A stretch of DNA of 64,000 bases from Sphaerotilus microaerophilus (GTDB taxonomy: Bacteria; Pseudomonadota; Gammaproteobacteria; Burkholderiales; Burkholderiaceae_C). Both the position numbers and the translations under genes were made by a program. The stretch covers positions 5,642,001-5,706,000 of the forward strand of contig NZ_AP025730.1 in assembly GCF_023734135.1 (NCBI RefSeq), given 5' to 3'. The notes under the pieces are model-generated. The model saw nothing but the letters and a program-made list of their open reading frames with translations, was not told the DNA's origin and did not search any database. Below, in pieces: positions 59,534 through 64,000 of this stretch (its first letter is position 1; every line of letters starts with the position of its first letter).

Positions 59534-60481
59534 ATGAACGCCGCCGCCACCCTGGCCACCCCATTTCACGCCACGACATCGGCCGCCGATGCGGCACCGC
59601 CCGCTCCCTGGGACGCCACCGGCCCGCGGCCCGAGCGGCTGGCGCGCTGGCTGGAGCACCGGCTGCGGCACTACCCGCGCAGCGCCGAGGCGCTCGTCGT
59701 TGAGTTGCGTGACCCACACCAGCCCACGGCGGCCGAGCAGGGGGCACTGACTGATCGCCTGCGGCGCAGCGGCATGGCGATCTATGCCAGCACGCGGCTG
59801 GACGCCGACCCCACCCTGCCGCGGCAGTTGGCCAGGCACCTCGGCCTGCAGCGGCTGGACAGCAACTGGCTGGCCGACGACGAGGGCATCAGCCACCTGC
59901 AGGTGCAGCCGGGCATCGCCGCCGGGATGGACTACATCCCCTACACCAACCGGGCGCTTGGCTGGCACACCGACGGCTACTACAACCCCGGCGACCGCCA
60001 GGTGCACGCCCTGCTGCTGCACTGCGTGCGCCCGGCCGCCAGCGGTGGGGCGAACCGGCTGCTCGACCACGCCCTGGCCGCGGCGCTGCTGATGCAGCGT
60101 GAAGCCGCCCTGGCCGCCGCGCTGTTCCACCCCGAGGCGATGAGCATCCCGCCGCGCGTCGAGGCCGATGGCAGCGAGCGCCCCCGCCAGACCGGCCCGG
60201 TGCTGAGCGTGCGCGCGGACGGCGCGCTGCACATGCGCTACACGGCGCGCAGCGTGAGCATCGACTGGCGTGACGACGACAGCACCCGCGCCGCCGCTCA
60301 GGCCCTGCGCGAGATCCTGGCCGACTCGGCCACCCCGGTGCTGCAGGCCCGCCTGCAGCCGGGCTGGGGGCTGGTGGCCGCCAACGTACTGCATGACCGC
60401 AGCGCCTTCATCGACGACCCCGCCGCGCCGCGGCTGATCTACCGCGCCCGTTTTCTGGACGCGCTGCCAGGCATGGCCTGA
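59534..60481 (+). CDS. TauD/TfdA-family Fe(II)/2-oxoglutarate dioxygenase-like protein
   Basis: 315 aa from the ATG of MNAAATLATPFHATTS, 5 bp after the preceding gene. The double-stranded beta-helix fold carries the HxD motif in LGWHTDGYYNPGDR and the distal His in VVAANVLHDRSAFIDD, with an Arg (APRLIYRARFLD) suited to bind 2-oxoglutarate. TauD relatives hydroxylate sulfonates, releasing sulfite, or other small acids. It could supply sulfite from an organosulfur compound in this operon. The substrate is unknown. Confidence 0.82.
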   Translation: MNAAATLATPFHATTSAADAAPPAPWDATGPRPERLARWLEHRLRHYPRSAEALVVELRDPHQPTAAEQGALTDRLRRSGMAIYASTRLDADPTLPRQLARHLGLQRLDSNWLADDEGISHLQVQPGIAAGMDYIPYTNRALGWHTDGYYNPGDRQVHALLLHCVRPAASGGANRLLDHALAAALLMQREAALAAALFHPEAMSIPPRVEADGSERPRQTGPVLSVRADGALHMRYTARSVSIDWRDDDSTRAAAQALREILADSATPVLQARLQPGWGLVAANVLHDRSAFIDDPAAPRLIYRARFLDALPGMA

Positions 60482-60503
60482 CGCCTGCCTGGCACAGGAA
60501 CGA

Positions 60504-60875
60504 TCAGGCGTGCTGCGCCAGCACCCGCTGCAGCGCGTAGACGTCCACCTGGCGGCTGAAGCGGCAGGCGATCGGCTCGGGATCGCTGCCCACCCAGATC
60601 TTCAGGTCGGCATCCAGCTCGAACATGCCGGCCGTCTCGACGCTGTACTTGGTGATCTTGCCGTAGGGGATCGAGAGGTAGGCCACCTTGGAGCCGGTCA
60701 CCCCTTGCACGTCGACCAGGATCAGCCGGCGGTTGGTGAACAGGAAGGTCTCGCGGATCACCACGAAGCCCGCCTCCAGCGTCTCGCCCTCGGCGAACAG
60801 CTGGCTGTACTGCTCGCGCAGCTTGCCCAGGTCGGCCGAGGCCGCATTGCCCATCAGGCCGGAAATCAGTCCCAT
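60504..60875 (-). CDS. Bacterial PH-domain protein
   Basis: 123 aa from the ATG of MGLISGLMGNAASADLG, with GAGAGGAG upstream. The sequence matches bacterial pleckstrin-homology domains (YvbH/DUF1696 type): LREQYSQLFAEGETLEAGFVVIRETFLFTNRRLILVDVQGVTGSKVAYLSIPYGKITKYSVETAG. These are soluble oligomeric proteins of unclear cellular role, sometimes linked to envelope stress. It converges on the dioxygenase-like gene and follows the protoglobin gene by 79 bp. Confidence 0.85.
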   Translation of the reverse strand: MGLISGLMGNAASADLGKLREQYSQLFAEGETLEAGFVVIRETFLFTNRRLILVDVQGVTGSKVAYLSIPYGKITKYSVETAGMFELDADLKIWVGSDPEPIACRFSRQVDVYALQRVLAQHA

Positions 60876-60954
60876 GACACTCCTCTCAAGTCGGCCCGCA
60901 CCGCCGGTGCGGGCCAACGGGGAGTGTCGCACCGAGGCCCTCCCCGGTCCGTGA

Positions 60955-61554
60955 TCAGATGTTCTCGCCCAGCTGCTCGCGCGCTTCGGCCAGCACCAGG
61001 TTGATCTCGGTCTTGAACATGCGCTCCAGCAGCGCCGGCTTGAAGCCGGTCAGGCGGATGACGGTTTCCAGGTAGTTGAGCAGGAAGCTCTCCGCGGTGA
61101 TCGCCTGGGTGGTCAGCGCCAGCCGCTCGACGCAGGCCATCACCTGGGCCGCCGTCTCGGCGCTGCCCACCACGTCGGCGGTGACGCGCTCGCGCAGGCG
61201 CGTCAGGATCCAGTTCCACATGCCCATCATCATGGGGTTCTTCACGCCCACCTTGATGTGCACGACGCCCACCAGGGCCTGCCAGGCCCAGTACTTGTCG
61301 TCGATCGGGCCGGCCAGGGTGCGCTGCCACCAGCGGCGCAGGGTCGCCTCGCGCTGCGCGCGCGCGCCGTCACCCAGCAGGGCGTTGATCTTGGGGTTGG
61401 CCTCGATCTCGTCGTAGAAGCCCTTGACCAGTTCGTCTTCCAGGGCGAGCAGCGGCGCCTTGAACTGCATCAGCAGCACCTCGTCCTGGGACGAGAAGCG
61501 CTGCTGCTCGGGAATGCTGTCGATGATGCTGCGGGTCAGCTCGTACAAGTTCAC
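60955..61554 (-). CDS. Protoglobin-like haem protein
   Basis: 199 aa from a GTG with GGAGG upstream (VNLYELTRSIIDSIPEQQRFSSQDE). The all-helical globin-sensor fold shows LVKGFYDEIEANPKINALLGDGARAQREATLRRWWQRTLAGPIDDKYWAWQALVGVVHIKVGVKNPMMMGMWNWILTRL. The His in VVHIKVG is the likely proximal haem ligand. It lacks an output domain, so it is a stand-alone protoglobin, which may bind O2, NO, CO or sulfide. It is divergent from the ABC binding-protein gene. Confidence 0.78.
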   Translation of the reverse strand: MNLYELTRSIIDSIPEQQRFSSQDEVLLMQFKAPLLALEDELVKGFYDEIEANPKINALLGDGARAQREATLRRWWQRTLAGPIDDKYWAWQALVGVVHIKVGVKNPMMMGMWNWILTRLRERVTADVVGSAETAAQVMACVERLALTTQAITAESFLLNYLETVIRLTGFKPALLERMFKTEINLVLAEAREQLGENI

Positions 61555-61898
61555 TGCGCGTACCTCCAGGAATGCAATGCCGGCCACGTGCGCCGAAGGG
61601 GGGCCCCGCGCCACCCTCGATGCAAGGCGCGCAAGCCTAACCGTGCAGGCAGCGCCGGCACAGCCGGGCGCCCCCCCGCTCACGGGGATTCCGAGCGAAG
61701 TTGCGCAATCCGAGGCAGACCGCGGGGCGACCGGGACGCGGCCGAGGGGACTGCGGGCGACCCATCGGGCTGCGCATCGGGCGGGACGGGTGCCGCCCCC
61801 GCCGGCATCACCCGCATCGCCGGTGCACCCGGCAGACACTACGATCGCGGCGTTTGTCACACTTACCGCCCACCCTTCCTCTCGACCCGGAGCCCGCC
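61555..61898. other. Intergenic region between the protoglobin and ABC binding-protein genes
   Basis: 344 bp, very GC-rich, with runs such as GGGGGGCCCC and GCGCCCCCCC. No convincing gene, operator or promoter box was seen beyond the protoglobin Shine-Dalgarno at its left end and a TTTGTCAC-containing, less GC-rich stretch near 61835-61865 that may belong to the promoter of the binding-protein gene. Confidence 0.4.
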
Positions 61899-63404
61899 AT
61901 GCAACGACGCCACCTCCTGGCCAACCTCGGCAGCGCCACCCTGGCTGGGGCCCTGACGCATCCCGCGACGGTGTTCGCCCAGGCGCGCATCCGCCGCGAC
62001 AGCGCCGTGCTGGGCATGACGCTGGAGCCGCCCGGCCTGGACCCGACCGCGGGGGCGTCCTCGGCCATCGCCGAGGTGGTGCTCTACAACGTCTTCGAGA
62101 CGCTGACGAAGATCCGCGGCGATGGCAGCATCGCGCCGCTGCTGGCCGAGTCCTGGACCGTCACGCCCGACAACAAGACCTGGGCGTTCAAGCTGCGCCC
62201 GGGCCTGCGCTTCCACAACGGCGAGCCCTGCAACGCCACGGCGGTGAAGTTCAGCTACGAGCGCGCCGCCGCCGAGGGCAGCCTGAACAAGGACCGCGCC
62301 GTCTTCACCAACCTGTTCAACCTCCGCGCCACCGACGACCGCACCCTGGTGCTGACGCTGAAGAACCCGAACCCGGACCTGCTGTTCCAGCTCGGCCAGG
62401 CCACCGCGGTGATCGTCGAGCCCAAAAGCGTCGCCGGCAACGCCACCCAGCCGGTGGGCACCGGCCCCTACCGGCTGGAGCGCTGGACCAAGGGGTCCAG
62501 CATCACGCTGGCCCGCTGGGCCGAGCACCGCGATGCGAAGCAGGTGGCGCTGGCGCGGGTCACCCTGCGCTTCATCGGCGACGCGGCGGCGCAGATCGCC
62601 GCACTGCTGTCGGGCGACGTGGACGCCTTCCCGCGGGTGGCCGCCGGCCGCGCGCTGGAACAGTTCAAGTCCGACCGCCGCTACCAGGTCATCGTCAGCG
62701 GCTCGCGCGCCAAGACGATCCTGGCGATCAACAATCGCCGCCGGCCGCTCGACGATGTGCGGGTGCGCCGCGCCATCGCCTCAGCCATCGACCGCCGGGC
62801 CGTCATCGACGGCGCGGCCGATGGCTATGGCATGCCCATCGGCAGCTTCTACGTGCCCGGGGCACCCGGCTACGTCGACCTCACCGCGGTGAACGCCTAC
62901 GACCCGCCGCGCGCCCGCGCCCTGCTGAAGGAGGCCGGCATCACCGCGCCGCTGGAGCTGACGATGAAGCTGCCACCCACGCCCTACGCCCGCCAGGGGG
63001 GCGAGGTGATCGCGGCGCAGCTGGCCAAGGTCGGCATCACCGCGAAGCTCGAAAGCGTCGAATGGGCGCAGTGGCTGTCCGGCGTCTACAAGGACCGTGC
63101 CTACGACCTGACGCTGATCTCCCACGTCGAGCCGCTGGACTTCGGCAACTTCGCCCGGCCGGGCTACTACTGGAACTACGACTCGGCAAAGTTCAACGCC
63201 CTGTGGGCGCAGATCAACGCCACCGCCGACACCACGCGCCGCCACGCCCTGCTGGCCCAGGCGCAGCGCCTGGTGGCCGACGACGTGGTGGCCGCCTACC
63301 TCTACCAACCCACCTGGATCACGATCGCCAAGGCCGGGCTGAAGGGCCTGTGGCGCGACATGCCGATCCTTGCCAACGAACTGGCCGCGCTGGGCTGGGA
63401 GTGA
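61899..63404 (+). CDS. Peptide/nickel-type ABC transporter substrate-binding protein (SBP family 5)
   Basis: 501 aa from the ATG of MQRRHLLANLGSATLAGALTHPATVFAQ, an exported protein with a Tat-like or Sec signal. The SBP_bac_5 fold shows MTLEPPGLDPTAGASSAIAEVVLYNVFETL, LLAESWTVTPDNKTWAFKLRPGLRFHNGEPCNATAVKFSYER and the central DVRVRRAIASAIDRRAVID. It binds peptides, nickel chelates or opines in the periplasm. No permease or ATPase genes follow within the window. A terminator for the convergent gene lies after its stop. Confidence 0.9.
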   Translation: MQRRHLLANLGSATLAGALTHPATVFAQARIRRDSAVLGMTLEPPGLDPTAGASSAIAEVVLYNVFETLTKIRGDGSIAPLLAESWTVTPDNKTWAFKLRPGLRFHNGEPCNATAVKFSYERAAAEGSLNKDRAVFTNLFNLRATDDRTLVLTLKNPNPDLLFQLGQATAVIVEPKSVAGNATQPVGTGPYRLERWTKGSSITLARWAEHRDAKQVALARVTLRFIGDAAAQIAALLSGDVDAFPRVAAGRALEQFKSDRRYQVIVSGSRAKTILAINNRRRPLDDVRVRRAIASAIDRRAVIDGAADGYGMPIGSFYVPGAPGYVDLTAVNAYDPPRARALLKEAGITAPLELTMKLPPTPYARQGGEVIAAQLAKVGITAKLESVEWAQWLSGVYKDRAYDLTLISHVEPLDFGNFARPGYYWNYDSAKFNALWAQINATADTTRRHALLAQAQRLVADDVVAAYLYQPTWITIAKAGLKGLWRDMPILANELAALGWE

Positions 63405-63468
63405 AGGGGGGAATTGGACCCTCCCCACAGCGCCAGGGCCGTCATGCGCCCTTGACGGGCACCCCATG

Positions 63469-63493
63469 AAAAAAGGCCACCGACAAGGTGGCC
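63469..63493 (-). terminator. Intrinsic terminator of the small secreted protein gene
   Basis: GGCCACC (63475-63481) and GGTGGCC (63487-63493) form a 7-bp stem with a 5-nt loop. On the minus strand it is followed by TTTTTT, so it ends transcription of the gene at 63528-63875. On the plus strand the tail is TCTTTC, so it may act weakly for the convergent binding-protein gene too. Confidence 0.8.
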
Positions 63494-63527
63494 TCTTTCG
63501 TCACGCCGGGACCCGCCCGGCAGGGAC

Positions 63528-63875
63528 TCACTTCGCGCCGGACATGCCCGACATGCCTTCGTTGGTCTTCGGCAGCTCGCCCTTCTTGACGGCTTCCTTG
63601 ACTTCGGCACGGCGCTTGGCGGTCTGGGCCTTGCCCTCTTCCTTGCTCACCTTCGATGCGGCGGCGGGAGCCGGGGAGGCTTCCTGCACTTCCTTCAGTT
63701 CGCCCTTCTTCTTGGCGTCCTTGACTTCAGCCTGGCGCTTGGCACGGGCCTCGGCCTTTTCGGCGGCGGTGGCCTTCTTCGGCGCGGGGGTGTCCTGGGT
63801 GCCTTCGGCGGCTTGGGCGCCAAACACCATGAAGACGGAAGCGATCAGGGCGGTGGAAAGGGTGCGGATGGTCAT
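63528..63875 (-). CDS. Small secreted Lys/Ala/Glu-rich protein with internal repeat
   Basis: 115 aa from the ATG of MTIRTLSTALIASVFMVFGAQA, with AGGAG upstream. A Sec signal peptide ends at AQA. The mature protein has two copies of a helical unit, AKRQAEVKDAKKKGELKE and AKRRAEVKEAVKKGELPK, separated by an Ala/Pro/Ser-rich stretch, and a Met/Ser/Gly tail. It is highly basic and acidic in alternation, low complexity, probably extended helix. Function unknown; similar small periplasmic proteins occur in Burkholderiales. Confidence 0.75.
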   Translation of the reverse strand: MTIRTLSTALIASVFMVFGAQAAEGTQDTPAPKKATAAEKAEARAKRQAEVKDAKKKGELKEVQEASPAPAAASKVSKEEGKAQTAKRRAEVKEAVKKGELPKTNEGMSGMSGAK

Positions 63876-64000
63876 TGATGGACTCCTGACTCTGGCAAAC
63901 AAAACGCTGTTGTCGAAAACCGACGTCAGGGTCACGGACTGTGGACCGCTGACCACCCGACGAGGGATTCTCATTGGATCACAGACACGCGATGGGGTCC

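Overview
The window is about 64 kb of high-GC DNA from a sulfur-oxidising proteobacterium, most likely a betaproteobacterium of the order Burkholderiales. The gene order soxCDYZAXB, the dsrABEFHCMKLJOPNR operon, flavocytochrome c, soeABC and the codon use fit the Sphaerotilus/Leptothrix/Rubrivivax neighbourhood, but the genus is an inference. No rRNA, tRNA or CRISPR array was seen.

Layout. (1) 1-3692: a STAND-type P-loop NTPase with TPR-like repeats, open at the left edge and broken by a 1164-bp IS630-family element (2050-3213). (2) 3798-11043: ordinary chromosomal genes: prfC, an ATP-grasp protein, an FMN-dependent 2-hydroxy-acid dehydrogenase, a gentisate dioxygenase-like cupin and a secreted subtilisin-like protease. 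(3) 11072-25503: periplasmic sulfur oxidation. This holds a soxB remnant, SoxW-like and SoxH-like genes, flavocytochrome c sulfide dehydrogenase (fccAB), a YeeE/YedE transporter, a secreted DsrE-like protein, a Tll0287-like haem protein, soxCDYZAXB on the minus strand and a SLAC1/TehA-type anion channel. (4) 25508-29587: an S24-like protein, tusA, dsrE2, a FadL-type porin and a second YeeE/YedE transporter. (5) 29616-37533, minus strand: soeABC (cytoplasmic sulfite dehydrogenase), a TauE/SafE exporter, a small membrane protein, a tandem universal stress protein and an AhpD/CMD-Rieske fusion. (6) 37861-41236: a NarX/NarL-like two-component pair and two conserved proteins of unknown role. (7) 41276-54303, minus strand: a complete reverse-type dsr operon. 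(8) 54392-55555: a second, apparently identical IS630 copy, inserted 88 bp upstream of dsrA. (9) 55745-60481: an operon with an SQR-like flavoprotein, a 77-aa protein, a Cas6/Cmx6-like RAMP protein, a cysteine-less DsrC homologue (RspA type), a tandem TusA, an unknown protein and a TauD-like dioxygenase. (10) 60504-63875: a PH-domain protein, a protoglobin, a peptide-type ABC binding protein and a small secreted Lys/Ala-rich protein.

How the parts fit. Thiosulfate and sulfide are oxidised in the periplasm by Sox and flavocytochrome c. Sulfane sulfur enters through YeeE/YedE-type transporters and is passed by TusA, DsrE2, DsrEFH and DsrC to DsrAB, which releases sulfite. DsrMKJOP and DsrL handle the electrons. 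SoeABC oxidises sulfite to sulfate, and TauE/SafE-type export may relieve sulfite stress. A complete Sox system with SoxCD beside a complete rDsr system is uncommon. The most unusual locus is the downstream operon, where a Cas6-like RNA-endonuclease-fold protein sits between sulfur-relay proteins with no CRISPR array in sight.
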